DNA from: Cellulophaga sp. RHA19
GTDB lineage: Bacteria; Bacteroidota; Bacteroidia; Flavobacteriales; Flavobacteriaceae
Assembly (NCBI RefSeq): GCF_002813425.1
Contig: NZ_PHUL01000001.1
Location: forward strand, 1,116,001-1,180,000
Direction: 5' to 3'
DNA length: 64,000 nucleotides
Shown: positions 43,352 through 52,835 of the stretch, piece by piece
Numbering within the stretch: the first letter of the stretch is position 1
Layout: each line of letters begins with the position of its first letter
Position numbers and translations under genes: made by a program
Notes under the pieces: model-generated
Told to the model about the DNA's origin: nothing
The model's database searches: none
Seen by the model: the letters and a program-made list of their open reading frames with translations, nothing else

Positions 43352-44104
43352 TTATTTAATTTCTTTTATTTCTTCAGATGAAATCCAGCCGGTTTTACCA
43401 TCAACTAATTTTATTTTGTAATACTGTTTTAATTCGTCAAGTACAAAAACTTTAGTGCCTTCATGCAGCCTAAATATTTCTTTGCTTCTGGTGTTTGGCT
43501 CTTCTAATACCAGAGACTCTTCATTAAAGACAATTGCAGGTCTATTTTGTTTAAAATCAGAAAAATTTAAGTAAGCGGCTGCAATTGCTATTAACGATAA
43601 AACTAAACAAGTAATACTAAGTATAAATGAAATTCTTTTTTTAGTAGAATAATTAAAAAATTTGAAAGCAATATAAAATATAACAAACAAAATTATTAGT
43701 ACAACGCTTAGGTAGGCCCATTGGTCAAAATTAAAATAACCAACCACTTTATTGTACATAGTTTTTAGGGTAGTAACCGGTAAAGGGTTAATTACGTCTA
43801 AAGTCATATTTTTTGCGTAACCCAAATTATTTTTTATTTCATTATCGTTTGGCTTAAGTAGTAATGCTTTTTCGTAATAATATATGCTAGGAGCAACCTT
43901 GTTTAGCTTGTAATATGAATTGCCTAGATTATAGTATAATTCTGGAGAGTGCTTGCCATTTTCTATTATTTGCAAATAGTCTTTAATGGCAGCATCATAC
44001 TTGCCATTATTATAAGCTTCAGTAGCTTTTTTAAACAGGTCGTTATTTTGAGAATATCCCAAAAACGAAACGCATAAAACAAGTATAAATAGTATTTTTT
44101 TCAT
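43352..44104 (-). CDS. batE: BatE-like protein: TPR, two membrane helices, SH3
   Basis: 250 residues. A signal peptide (LCVSFLGYSQ, cut near residue 20) is followed by TPR units at about 22-100 (AYNNGKYDAAIKDYLQII, LYYNLGNSYYKLNKVAPSIY). Two membrane helices lie at about 132-152 and 162-182. A C-terminal SH3-like domain (195-250) contains LHEGTKVFVLDEL. This is the BatE order of the Bacteroides aerotolerance operon. It starts 2 bases before the end of the batD frame region and is the last gene of that operon. Confidence 0.88.
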   Translation of the reverse strand: MKKILFILVLCVSFLGYSQNNDLFKKATEAYNNGKYDAAIKDYLQIIENGKHSPELYYNLGNSYYKLNKVAPSIYYYEKALLLKPNDNEIKNNLGYAKNMTLDVINPLPVTTLKTMYNKVVGYFNFDQWAYLSVVLIILFVIFYIAFKFFNYSTKKRISFILSITCLVLSLIAIAAAYLNFSDFKQNRPAIVFNEESLVLEEPNTRSKEIFRLHEGTKVFVLDELKQYYKIKLVDGKTGWISSEEIKEIK

Positions 44105-44106
44105 AG

Positions 44107-45882
44107 TTATAACTGTTTATCCATTTGCGAAATTACTTCACTTGCCTTGTTATAATCTTGCTGCATTTGAACATTAGAAAACGGACTATAACGAGCCATT
44201 TCACAGTTTTTTAAGAGCGATAAAAACCCGTCTATTGTGTTTTGTTCAATATTTTTTTCGTTTAACAAGTCTGTTATTTTATCCTTACTAAAATCAGATG
44301 TTTCAATTTTAAGTTTTGCTTTTAAGTAGTTGTGTAGTGCTTTTTCTAGTGCTACATAAAAAGCATCTTTTTTCCCTAAAGTCTTTTTAGCTGCAGATAA
44401 ATATTTGCGAGCCAATTTGTTAGCTTTTCTAACTTTATTGCCAACTACGTCAGAAGCCATAGCTTCTCTTTTGCGGCCTAATAATATTGCTATAGGAATT
44501 AGCAATATTGGTAGTAGCAGCCACAAGTAATATGCAGTAGACTTAAAAAAGTAATTGTTGCCAATTGTTGTTAGGTTTGTTTGTGTTTTTATAAAGTTAA
44601 ATTGTTTTCCTTTTGTTTCTACAACTTGTTTGTTAGGTACATTGTCACTTTTAGCTGTTGTGTCCTCTGTATTTGTAGGTCCTTCTACTACATTTATAAC
44701 AAGCTCATCTGAGTTAAGAGTGTGGTATTTTTTAGTTTTTGGATTAAAATAGCTAAAAGCAATACTTGGTACTGGGTACTTTCCTCTGTACTCTGGAACA
44801 ATAGTATAGCTGTCACTAATTTTGCCTTCCATACCAGAGTAAGTTGTGGTTACTTTCTCATCATGTTCTGGATCGTAAACTTCTAGTGAACCAGGTAAAT
44901 TTAACGTAGGAATGTCAAATAACTTTAAATTTCCTTTACCACTAATTTCAACCTTAGCTTGTAAAGATTCTGCTGCGTTTAAATGAGTTTTGCTTGTTGT
45001 TACAAAGAAATTAAAATCTCCCACAGCACCTGTAAAACTTGCTGGTTTGCCTTCTTCTGGTAATGGCTTTACGTTAATAGATCTATTACCAGCAGACACT
45101 CTTAGGTTTGCTTGCGCATATATTGGGCTTCCAAAAAAGTCTCTTCTTTGGGTTGGTACTTGTACACCAACATCTAATGAAAGTGGCTCTAATGTTAGCT
45201 TACCTGTTTTCTGTGGATATAAAACAACGCGTTTTAATATCACAGACCTGTATTCTTCTCCTTTAAATTTATCGTCTTTGGTAGTGTATCTCTTTACAGG
45301 AATATCTTGACTCCAAAAATTATTGTATTTAGGGTTGTCTACTGCCTGAAAACCAGAAACTTCTATAGAAGGGCTAACATACATTTTATATACAACAGTT
45401 ATAGCCTCGTTTAAATAAGGGTTGGGTTTGCTAATTTCAGCAACCAGGTGTAGGTTTTCTTGAGCAATATCACTAGCAGATGGCGGTGCGTTAGGGTTTA
45501 CAACAGCATCTGTAACAGTTATGGTTTTAGCATCTGACTTGTACTCTTGATCATCAATAGTAATTTTTGCAGGATCTATAGTAATTTTACCTCTTGTACT
45601 TGGCTGTAAAATATAAGAATATGATAATGAAAATTTACGCTTGCCGTTGTTCCAAGATCTGCTAATAGAAGTTGCAGGGCCCATTAGTACAGTAAACCCT
45701 TTAAAATTAGGAGCAACAAAGTTATCCCCTTGTTTATTAGTTGTAAATTCTACTTTTAAACGTTCGTTAAGACCTAGTTTTTCTTTACTAAGCTTTACAG
45801 AAAATGTAACCTCTTCTTGAGCACTAAGTCCTAGTGTAGTAAAAAGGGTTAATAAATATAATATGTACAGCTTTGCTTTCAT
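44107..45882 (-). CDS. batD: BatD: large periplasmic protein of the aerotolerance operon
   Basis: 591 residues with a signal peptide (LFTTLGLSAQ-EE). A long beta-rich periplasmic part (25-440) of repeated Ig-like domains follows. One membrane helix at about 445-465 and a cytoplasmic helical tail (470-590) come last. This is the BatD architecture (oxygen tolerance protein). The ATG at 45880-45882 is chosen because the TTG five codons upstream overlaps the batC stop. It follows batC after 8 bases and precedes batE by 2 bases. Confidence 0.9.
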   Translation of the reverse strand: MKAKLYILYLLTLFTTLGLSAQEEVTFSVKLSKEKLGLNERLKVEFTTNKQGDNFVAPNFKGFTVLMGPATSISRSWNNGKRKFSLSYSYILQPSTRGKITIDPAKITIDDQEYKSDAKTITVTDAVVNPNAPPSASDIAQENLHLVAEISKPNPYLNEAITVVYKMYVSPSIEVSGFQAVDNPKYNNFWSQDIPVKRYTTKDDKFKGEEYRSVILKRVVLYPQKTGKLTLEPLSLDVGVQVPTQRRDFFGSPIYAQANLRVSAGNRSINVKPLPEEGKPASFTGAVGDFNFFVTTSKTHLNAAESLQAKVEISGKGNLKLFDIPTLNLPGSLEVYDPEHDEKVTTTYSGMEGKISDSYTIVPEYRGKYPVPSIAFSYFNPKTKKYHTLNSDELVINVVEGPTNTEDTTAKSDNVPNKQVVETKGKQFNFIKTQTNLTTIGNNYFFKSTAYYLWLLLPILLIPIAILLGRKREAMASDVVGNKVRKANKLARKYLSAAKKTLGKKDAFYVALEKALHNYLKAKLKIETSDFSKDKITDLLNEKNIEQNTIDGFLSLLKNCEMARYSPFSNVQMQQDYNKASEVISQMDKQL

Positions 45883-45890
45883 GATATGTA

Positions 45891-46781
45891 TTACCAATCT
45901 TTTTCGTTCTTTACTTTAGCGCCTTTTACTTTTTTGGCGTCCATCTTTTCTTGAACTTTTTTCTCCTCGTTCTCCATAGCCTTCAACAGATTTTTTACCT
46001 GTTGTTTAGACAATTGGTTAGGCCTAGGTTGCTGCTGCTGTTCTTGTGGTTTTTTATCTCCTTTATCGTTAGGTTTTTTCTGGTCTTTTTTCTCATCATC
46101 ACCTTTGCCATCCTTGTCGTCTTTGTTCTTTTTATCTCCTTCGTCGCCTTTGTCTTCCTTGTCTTCGCCGTCCTTTTTATCCTTATCTTTTCCTTGGTCG
46201 TCCTTTTTATCGTCTCCGTCCCCTTCGTTCTTTTCTTTATCCTCGTTTTTATCTTTTTGGTCTTCCTTATCGTCTTTTTTGTCGTCTTTATTTTGGTCGT
46301 TTTTCTTTTGCTCGTCCTGTTGCTTTTTCAACAATTCTTTTGCTAAAGCAAAATTATATCTTGTTTCTTCATCAGAAGGGTTATTCCTTAGTGCTTGTTT
46401 GTAAGCTTCAACCGCTTTTTCATATTCTTTATTTTTCATAAAAACGTTACCCATATTATGGTACGCCTTATGTTTGTCTGCCTTACTTGTTGCTAACTCA
46501 CCAGCTTGTTTAAACCTCCCAAAAGCTTCACTATAGGTTTCTTTGTTGTAGTAAGCGCTGCCTAAATTATATGGTGCAGCAGCATTTTCATTGCTTTTAG
46601 ATATTGCTTTACGGTAGTTAGCTTCTGCTTGTGTAAATTTATTCTCAGATAGCTCTTTATTGGCTTCCCAAGTTAAGTTTTTAGATGTGTTTAGTGCTTT
46701 TTCTTTTTCTTTAACGTCTGCATCTTCTTGCGCATAAGTAAAGCATCCTATTAAAAAAACAATGTATACTAGCTTTTTCAT
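45891..46781 (-). CDS. batC: BatC: TPR protein with long Lys/Asp/Glu low-complexity tail
   Basis: 296 residues. A signal peptide (residues 1-18, GCFTYAQ) is followed by TPR repeats at about 30-150 (AEANYRKAISKSNENAAAPY, AYHNMGNVFMKNKEYEKAVE). About 100 residues (153-254) consist almost only of K, D, E, Q, G and N. A short helical end follows (LLKAMENEEKKVQEKMDA). TPR plus position identify BatC, a proposed scaffold for the VWA proteins BatA and BatB. The charged stretch should be disordered. It makes long shadow reading frames on the other strand, which are not genes. Confidence 0.87.
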   Translation of the reverse strand: MKKLVYIVFLIGCFTYAQEDADVKEKEKALNTSKNLTWEANKELSENKFTQAEANYRKAISKSNENAAAPYNLGSAYYNKETYSEAFGRFKQAGELATSKADKHKAYHNMGNVFMKNKEYEKAVEAYKQALRNNPSDEETRYNFALAKELLKKQQDEQKKNDQNKDDKKDDKEDQKDKNEDKEKNEGDGDDKKDDQGKDKDKKDGEDKEDKGDEGDKKNKDDKDGKGDDEKKDQKKPNDKGDKKPQEQQQQPRPNQLSKQQVKNLLKAMENEEKKVQEKMDAKKVKGAKVKNEKDW

Positions 46782-47828
46782 TTATTCTACTTCTTTTTCG
46801 TTAAACAAATTAAGTTTTTGAAGCCATTTTGTTTTTCTATCTAAAAGAAAAATGTCTAAAAACAAGAAGAACAATCCTGCTCCAATAAACCACTGAAATT
46901 GGTCTTTATACTCAGAGAATTGTTTGGCTTCAAACTCAGTTTTATCCATTTTATTTAATTCATCTTTTATAATACTTACTGCATCACTGGTATTTGCACC
47001 GTCTATATATTGTCCGTTGCCATCATCGGCTATATCTTCTAAAACGTCTTTATTAAGTTTAGTAATTACCACTTCACCTTGTAAATCTTTTTTAAGACTT
47101 TCTAAAACACCGTTTCTTTTTATAGGAATTGGAGCTCCTTTTTCTGTACCTACTCCAATAGTATATATTTTTATTCCTTGGTCTATTGCTTTTTCTACCG
47201 CACTAGATGTAGCCCCCTCAGAGTGGTCTTCTCCGTCAGAAATTATAAATAATACTCTGTTTGTTTGCTCGTCATCATCATAATAAGTAGATGCCAAGTC
47301 TAAAGCCTGATTAATAGCTGTTCCTTGTGAAGACAACATATTGGTGTTTAGACCTTGTAAAAACATTTTTGCAGCACCATAATCTGTTGTTATTGGCAAT
47401 TGCGGGTAAGCTTGTCCTGCATATGCAATAATACCAATACGGTCGCTACCTAGTTGAGATATAATTTCTGATACAATACGTTTAGCTTTATCTAATCTGC
47501 TAGGCGCAATATCTTCTGCTAACATACTTTTAGATACATCTACGGCAAATACAATATCTACACCTTCTCTTTTTACAGTTTCAAGTTTTGTGCCAATTTT
47601 AGGGTTTGCTAATCCTACAATTAAAAGCGCTAAACCTAAAATAAAAACAATAAATTTTAAAATTGATTTAAAAGATGATTTTGTTGGTGTTAAGCGTTTA
47701 AATAAGTGTAAATCTGCAAATTTTTTCTGTGCTCTTTTTTTCCAGATTAAAAGCAACACAAAGATGACCACCATTACAGGAATGATGAACAGTAAATAGA
47801 AATATATTTTTTCGTCTATTTGTATCAT
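46782..47828 (-). CDS. batB: BatB: membrane VWA-domain protein
   Basis: 348 residues. Membrane helices lie at about 8-28 and 55-75, followed by a von Willebrand factor A domain (90-290) with the metal site AVDVSKSM (DxSxS) and later TTDYG and SDGEDHSEGA. A C-terminal membrane helix lies at about 312-332. The plan matches BatB. Its stop codon is adjacent to the batC start, and batA lies 15 bases upstream. BatA and BatB with BatC are thought to form a membrane complex. Confidence 0.92.
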   Translation of the reverse strand: MIQIDEKIYFYLLFIIPVMVVIFVLLLIWKKRAQKKFADLHLFKRLTPTKSSFKSILKFIVFILGLALLIVGLANPKIGTKLETVKREGVDIVFAVDVSKSMLAEDIAPSRLDKAKRIVSEIISQLGSDRIGIIAYAGQAYPQLPITTDYGAAKMFLQGLNTNMLSSQGTAINQALDLASTYYDDDEQTNRVLFIISDGEDHSEGATSSAVEKAIDQGIKIYTIGVGTEKGAPIPIKRNGVLESLKKDLQGEVVITKLNKDVLEDIADDGNGQYIDGANTSDAVSIIKDELNKMDKTEFEAKQFSEYKDQFQWFIGAGLFFLFLDIFLLDRKTKWLQKLNLFNEKEVE

Positions 47829-47843
47829 TTGTCTTTCTTAATC

Positions 47844-48842
47844 TTAGATAAAACTTCTAAATAAAGTGTTACGCATTACCCATTCTAATAAAAGTAAAAT
47901 ACCAGCTAACAGAATTAATGGTCTAAACTTTTCTTCAAAATTGGTGTATTTAATTTCTTCTATGTCTGTTTTTTCTAGCTTATTTATTTCGTCATAAATA
48001 GCAGCTAGTTTTTCATTGTCTGTAGCTCTAAAATATTGTCCGCCGGTAACGGTAGCAATTTCTTCAAGTAATTTTTCATCAATTTCTACCTGTCTCATAC
48101 CATACCTATATGTACGGTCTGGATTAAAAGCAATTGGTGTTAATGCGTTACCATTTGTACCTAAACCAATAGTATATGTCTTAATTTTATATTCTACCGC
48201 TAAATCTGCTGCAGTTTTTGGTTCTATAAAACCAGAGTTGTTAACACCATCTGTAAGCAAAATAATTACTTTACTTTTAGATTTACTGTCTTTTAAACGG
48301 TTAACAGCCGTTGCTAAACCCATACCAATGGCAGTACCATCTTCTAGCTGGCCATGTGTAATTTGGCGCAAAGATGATAGTACAATAGACTTGTCACTAG
48401 TAATAGGTGTTTTTGTATAACTTTCACCAGCATATGCAACCAAACCAATACGGTCATTAGGTCTTTTTTTAATAAAATCTGCAGCCACTTTTTTTAGTGC
48501 TGTTAGTCTGTCTGGTTTTAAATCCTTAGCCAACATACTAGAAGATACATCTATAGCCATAACAATGTCTATACCTTTTGTGGTTTTTGTTTTGGTAGAT
48601 ACATCTTTAGTTTGTGGCCTTGCTAAAGCAGTAATTATAGCAGCTAAAGCCAATAAGCGTAAAATAAAAAGCATTGGTTTTAACTTGGCTAAAATGCTGG
48701 TATCTGTAAAACCTTGTGTACTAGATATTTTTAGTGCTGCAGTTTCTTCTTTATGTTTAAAAAAATACCATAGCACAGCCAATGGTAGCAACAATAGCAA
48801 CCAAAAAAGCTGAGGGTTTGCAAAAGTGATATTCTCTAACAT
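47844..48842 (-). CDS. batA: BatA: membrane VWA-domain protein
   Basis: 332 residues. Two N-terminal helices (about 10-26 and 55-75) precede a VWA domain (90-290) with MAIDVSSSM (DxSxS metal site), ITSDKS and LTDGVNNSG. A C-terminal helix at about 308-325 anchors the chain. It begins directly where the 557-residue BatD-like gene ends (48843). It shares the arrangement MLAKDLKPDRL after the metal site with BatB (MLAEDIAPSRL), showing that the two are old duplicates. Confidence 0.92.
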   Translation of the reverse strand: MLENITFANPQLFWLLLLLPLAVLWYFFKHKEETAALKISSTQGFTDTSILAKLKPMLFILRLLALAAIITALARPQTKDVSTKTKTTKGIDIVMAIDVSSSMLAKDLKPDRLTALKKVAADFIKKRPNDRIGLVAYAGESYTKTPITSDKSIVLSSLRQITHGQLEDGTAIGMGLATAVNRLKDSKSKSKVIILLTDGVNNSGFIEPKTAADLAVEYKIKTYTIGLGTNGNALTPIAFNPDRTYRYGMRQVEIDEKLLEEIATVTGGQYFRATDNEKLAAIYDEINKLEKTDIEEIKYTNFEEKFRPLILLAGILLLLEWVMRNTLFRSFI

Positions 48843-50516
48843 TTATTCTTTTTTATCTTCTTTAACTTCAATTGAATTAAAAATACGATCTACAATTTTT
48901 TGTGCATACTCATCATCTGCTAAGTAAGACACTAGTATTTGTTGCTGAAAGCCTTTGCCTCCAAAACAAATTAATGCATACTCGCCATTAACTAGCTCTT
49001 TAGAGTTTGGCATTTTAAATTTACCAGAGCCATATATTTTTAAGCCTTTGGTATCTTTAGAAAACGTATTAAACTCTTCTTGTTTTGTTGTAATGTTTTT
49101 TGTTCCTGCTGCTTCAAATTGTTCTAAAGCTTTTTCTGCAACCTGATTAAAATTTGGTTCAGTTTCTGGATTTGCAAAGGTTGATGATGAAACACTAACC
49201 GAAAACAATGTGTTATTGCTACTATATGTAAATAACTGTAGGTCTTTAATACTTGCTTGTGCTTCTGGTGGTAATGTAATCTCTTGTCGTACTAAAACCT
49301 CTGGTGTTTCTATTTGTACAGGAGGATAACCATAAGAGCTCTGCACCCAGTCACTCTCTAGTAACTCTTTAACAGGATGCCCAAAAGTTGTGTCTTTAAC
49401 AGTTTTAAAGCCGTATAGTTTTACTAAAACGCCTAAAGCAATTAATAAAGCGCCAACAAATGTAGCAATGGCAATAATCCATTTTTTCTTTTCTTTTTTG
49501 CGTGCTAATTCTTCTAAATACTCTTCATTTTTAAGTAGTTCTTCCTCTGTAGGCTCTGGTAAAGCTTCATGTGTTTTTTCTACAATTTGTGAAATAGCTA
49601 CACGGTCTTGTTCTGCAACAGAAGTTTCTGGCTTCTTTTTAGCAAACTTTACTAAATCTGCAGTTTGTAAAACACGCTTAAATTGTGATATTGTGTCATT
49701 ATCTAATTTTAATTGCCCAGCATCTTTTAAAAGTTCTAGTTTGGTAATAAGTTGGTCTGTTGTACTTTCTAAAGCAGATATTTTTACATCTTCCTCTAAA
49801 TATGAGCGTACAATTGTTGTTAGCTCAGAGTAGTATTCTTTATACTCATCCTGAATGATATATTTTGAGTTTTCTAATTTTTTAAGTTCTATAATAGCAC
49901 GGTCATAAGGAGGTAAAAGAGCAATTTTTTCTTCTTCGGATAATGGTTTCTTACGTAAAATAAACCAATATATTAAACCAATAACTAATAATAATGATGC
50001 TATAATTATGCTAACAAGTAACCACGGAAACGTAGAAGATTTTTCTACAACCATAAGCGGTTTAATGTCGTACATTTTCTGTGCCAACGTATCTACTTTT
50101 ACGGTGCCAACATTTACACTTAAAGAATCTGTAAAAAATGCTTTTCCGTTTACTTCTATACGCTGTGTTGGTATGGTGTAAGCACCAGAATCAAACTGAG
50201 TAAGTGCGTAAGCACGTTGTAGCGTAATGCGGTCTTTATATTTTGTAGTGTCTATTTCTAAAGCCTCAACCATTTCTAAAGGAGAAAAGGTTTGGTCTTC
50301 AGGAAAAATAACCTGTGCAGTAGAATCTGCATCTACTAAAATGGTATATTTTATTTGTTCACCAATTCTAATAGAAGTGGTGTCTATGTCTGCGGTTACT
50401 TTAGGTTGGTTTTGTGCGTAGCTTGTAAACGAACCTAAAAAAAGACACACTAAAGCGCACATTATTTTTAGTAATGTGTTACTAGTATTTGTTATTTTTT
50501 CTTTAATAATTGTCAT
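48843..50516 (-). CDS. BatD-like membrane protein of the aerotolerance operon
   Basis: 557 residues. A signal peptide (FLGSFTSYAQ) is followed by a beta-rich periplasmic domain (40-165), one membrane helix (about 170-190), a cytoplasmic helical region (200-330), a second membrane helix (about 346-366) and an additional alpha/beta C-terminal part (390-550). The first half resembles the end of BatD, a known extra member in flavobacterial Bat operons. The start overlaps the DUF58 stop by one base, and its stop abuts batA. Its exact role is unknown. Confidence 0.85.
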   Translation of the reverse strand: MTIIKEKITNTSNTLLKIMCALVCLFLGSFTSYAQNQPKVTADIDTTSIRIGEQIKYTILVDADSTAQVIFPEDQTFSPLEMVEALEIDTTKYKDRITLQRAYALTQFDSGAYTIPTQRIEVNGKAFFTDSLSVNVGTVKVDTLAQKMYDIKPLMVVEKSSTFPWLLVSIIIASLLLVIGLIYWFILRKKPLSEEEKIALLPPYDRAIIELKKLENSKYIIQDEYKEYYSELTTIVRSYLEEDVKISALESTTDQLITKLELLKDAGQLKLDNDTISQFKRVLQTADLVKFAKKKPETSVAEQDRVAISQIVEKTHEALPEPTEEELLKNEEYLEELARKKEKKKWIIAIATFVGALLIALGVLVKLYGFKTVKDTTFGHPVKELLESDWVQSSYGYPPVQIETPEVLVRQEITLPPEAQASIKDLQLFTYSSNNTLFSVSVSSSTFANPETEPNFNQVAEKALEQFEAAGTKNITTKQEEFNTFSKDTKGLKIYGSGKFKMPNSKELVNGEYALICFGGKGFQQQILVSYLADDEYAQKIVDRIFNSIEVKEDKKE

Positions 50517-51382
50517 TATCCTCTTCGCTTAAAATAGCCTAATAATTTTTTTACATAGCTCTCGTCTACTCTACAGCTTAATGTGCCGCAGCCTGCTTTT
50601 GTAAATGTTTCTTTAAAGTAAGTTACCTTATCTTGGTAATGTTTGCCATAAGCTAGTCTTACTTTTTTAGATTGTGTATTTATAAGTTTTACAGCGCCTG
50701 TTTCTGCATCTTGCATTTGTACCATTCCTATATTTGGTATGGTTTCTTCGCGTTCATCAAAAACACGTATGCCTGTAACATCATGTCTTTTTCCGGCAAT
50801 GCGCAGAGTTTGTAAATAATCTTCAGTAATAAAATCTGATAGCACAAAAACAATGGCTCTCTTTTTTATTACGCTACTTAAATATTTTAAAGCTTCAGAT
50901 AAATTTGTCTTGGTACTTTTTGGTTTAAACTCTAATAACTCTCTAATGATACGTAATGCGTGACTTTTTCCTTTTTTAGGTGGAATAAAAAGCTCTACTT
51001 CATCAGAAAACAAAAGTAAACCAACCTTATCGTTATTTTGCAATGCAGAAAAGGCAAGTGTAGCAGATATTTCTGTTACAATATCTTTTTTAAATTGATT
51101 AGTTGTACCAAAATTTTCTGAGCCACTTATATCTACCATAAGCATCATTGTAAGTTCTCTTTCTTCTTCAAAAACTTTAATGTATGGCTCGTTGTAACGT
51201 GCAGTAACGTTCCAGTCTATGGCACGTACGTCATCTCCAAATTGGTATTGGCGCACCTCACTAAACGTCATACCACGCCCTTTAAACGTAGAGTGGTATT
51301 CCCCACCAAAAATATGGTTGGAAAGACGTCTAGTCTTTATCTCAATTTTACGAACTTTTTTAAGTAATTCTTTAGTATCCAT
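50516..51382 (-). CDS. DUF58 domain protein
   Basis: 288 residues, soluble. The DUF58 core has FSEVRQYQFGDDVRAIDWNV (about 42-61) and a degenerate VWA metal site, MLMVDISGSENFG, near 80-92. DUF58 proteins stand next to MoxR ATPases in many genomes and are thought to be their substrates or partners. The gene is 80 bases after moxR and overlaps the BatD-like gene by one base, which supports a single operon. Confidence 0.93.
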   Translation of the reverse strand: MDTKELLKKVRKIEIKTRRLSNHIFGGEYHSTFKGRGMTFSEVRQYQFGDDVRAIDWNVTARYNEPYIKVFEEERELTMMLMVDISGSENFGTTNQFKKDIVTEISATLAFSALQNNDKVGLLLFSDEVELFIPPKKGKSHALRIIRELLEFKPKSTKTNLSEALKYLSSVIKKRAIVFVLSDFITEDYLQTLRIAGKRHDVTGIRVFDEREETIPNIGMVQMQDAETGAVKLINTQSKKVRLAYGKHYQDKVTYFKETFTKAGCGTLSCRVDESYVKKLLGYFKRRG

Positions 51383-51462
51383 TCTTCAGTTTGCAGTGTA
51401 CATTAACTAGTAAGTGGCTTGTGTTTAAAACGGCTAACCACGACATATAACTGACGACTGAT

Positions 51463-52464
51463 TTAAGGCACTTCTACTTCGTTAACAATCTTATTAATGA
51501 TTTCTTCAGAAGTAACGTTTTCTGCTTCAGCCTCATAAGTAATTCCAATTCTATGCCTAAGAACATCGTGTACAACGGCTCTAACATCTTCTGGTATTAC
51601 ATAGCCTCTACGTTTAATAAAAGCATAACATTTTGCAGCAGTAGCTAAATTAATACTACCACGCGGAGATGCTCCAAAACTAATAAGTGGCTTTAAGCTT
51701 TCTAAGTTGTATTTTTCTGGGTAACGTGTTGCAAATATGATGTCTAAGATATATTTTTCAATCTTTTCATCCATATAAACCTCTCTAACTGCTTTTTGTG
51801 CATTTAGTATTTGCTGTACGGTTACAACAGGTTTAACCTCGTCATAAGAACCTTTTAAATTTTGACGCATAATTAACTGCTCCTCGTTTAATTTAGGATA
51901 GTTAATTACTGTTTTTAGCATAAAACGGTCTACTTGTGCCTCTGGCAATGGGTAAGTACCTTCTTGCTCAACAGGGTTTTGTGTAGCCATTACTAAAAAA
52001 GGCTTTTCTAAAACAAAAGTTTCATCACCAATAGTAACTTGTTTCTCTTGCATAGCTTCTAATAAAGCAGATTGCACTTTTGCAGGAGCCCTATTAATTT
52101 CATCTGCTAATACAAAGTTGGCAAATATTGGTCCTTTTTTGATAGAGAAATCATTCTCTTTCATATTAAAAATCATAGTACCTACAACATCTGCAGGTAA
52201 TAAATCTGGTGTAAACTGTATTCTGCTAAAGTTACCGCGAACCGCTTTAGATAAGGTGTTAATTGCTAATGTTTTAGCTAATCCAGGGACACCTTCTAAT
52301 AAAATATGTCCTTGTCCTAGTAATCCAATTAGTAGGCGCTCTACCATATGTTTTTGACCAACAATTACTTTGTTCATCTCTAGCATTAGTAGATCAATAA
52401 AAGCACTTTCTTGAGCAATTTTCTCGTTAACCGCACTAATATCTACTGTAGTATTTTCTTCCAT
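51463..52464 (-). CDS. moxR: MoxR-type AAA+ ATPase
   Basis: 333 residues. Walker A is GVPGLAKT (about 57-64), Walker B lies in VLADEINRAPAK, and ATQNPVEQEGTYPLPEAQ (sensor 1 region) and an arginine-finger segment follow. MoxR ATPases act as chaperones for VWA-domain proteins; here the batA, batB and DUF58 genes follow. It is the first gene of the eight-gene aerotolerance operon. The region upstream (52465-52835) contains no certain promoter on this strand. Confidence 0.94.
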   Translation of the reverse strand: MEENTTVDISAVNEKIAQESAFIDLLMLEMNKVIVGQKHMVERLLIGLLGQGHILLEGVPGLAKTLAINTLSKAVRGNFSRIQFTPDLLPADVVGTMIFNMKENDFSIKKGPIFANFVLADEINRAPAKVQSALLEAMQEKQVTIGDETFVLEKPFLVMATQNPVEQEGTYPLPEAQVDRFMLKTVINYPKLNEEQLIMRQNLKGSYDEVKPVVTVQQILNAQKAVREVYMDEKIEKYILDIIFATRYPEKYNLESLKPLISFGASPRGSINLATAAKCYAFIKRRGYVIPEDVRAVVHDVLRHRIGITYEAEAENVTSEEIINKIVNEVEVP

Positions 52465-52835
52465 AAGCCATTAAAATTGTTCTGCAAAATATAAAAGTAT
52501 TTAATAAGATGCAAAATCTTAATTTATTTGCTGTTCTGCTGTTAATAATAGGTTAAAAGTTGTATTGTGCTTATATAATTATGAACTATTTAAGGAAAAT
52601 ATTTTTAATTTTCACATACTGTTATGAAAACCAGACAAGAAGGCTTAAAAAAGGTATTGGTGATTTTACTTTAGCAAGTTACAAAGTAGACCATAAAATG
52701 ATGATTTAAAGGTTTGGTTTTATTTTTTTAATAAAAGAGGAAAAACTTTTTTTTTGTAATTAGGTGAAATGAAGCGATAAAATAAAATTGAAACATCTTA
52801 AGAGTGAACATAATTTTTTAATTTCACGTACTATT
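52465..52835. other. 371-base intergenic region with duplicated leader and short relic
   Basis: This is the AT-rich divergent gap between moxR and the aldo/keto reductase gene. It contains a 29-base segment at 52602-52630 (TTTTTAATTTTCACATACTG then TTATGAAAA) that is nearly the same as the reductase leader and start at 52815-52843. After the upstream copy an ATG at 52624 opens only 16 codons (to the TAG at 52672-52674). No terminator or clear promoter was recognised. I infer a partial duplication or the relic of a lost gene. Confidence 0.5.

Noticed and set aside
45951..46404. Two long plus-strand open frames opposite batC
   Set aside because: They are mirror images of the K/D/E-rich coding tract, giving hydrophobic Phe/Leu/Val or Ser-rich strings with no start context. 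They overlap a clear TPR gene.
52788..52835. N-terminal extension of the aldo/keto reductase from a TTG
   Set aside because: The extra 16 residues have no counterpart in the family. The ATG at 52836 has the A/T-rich leader seen at other starts.
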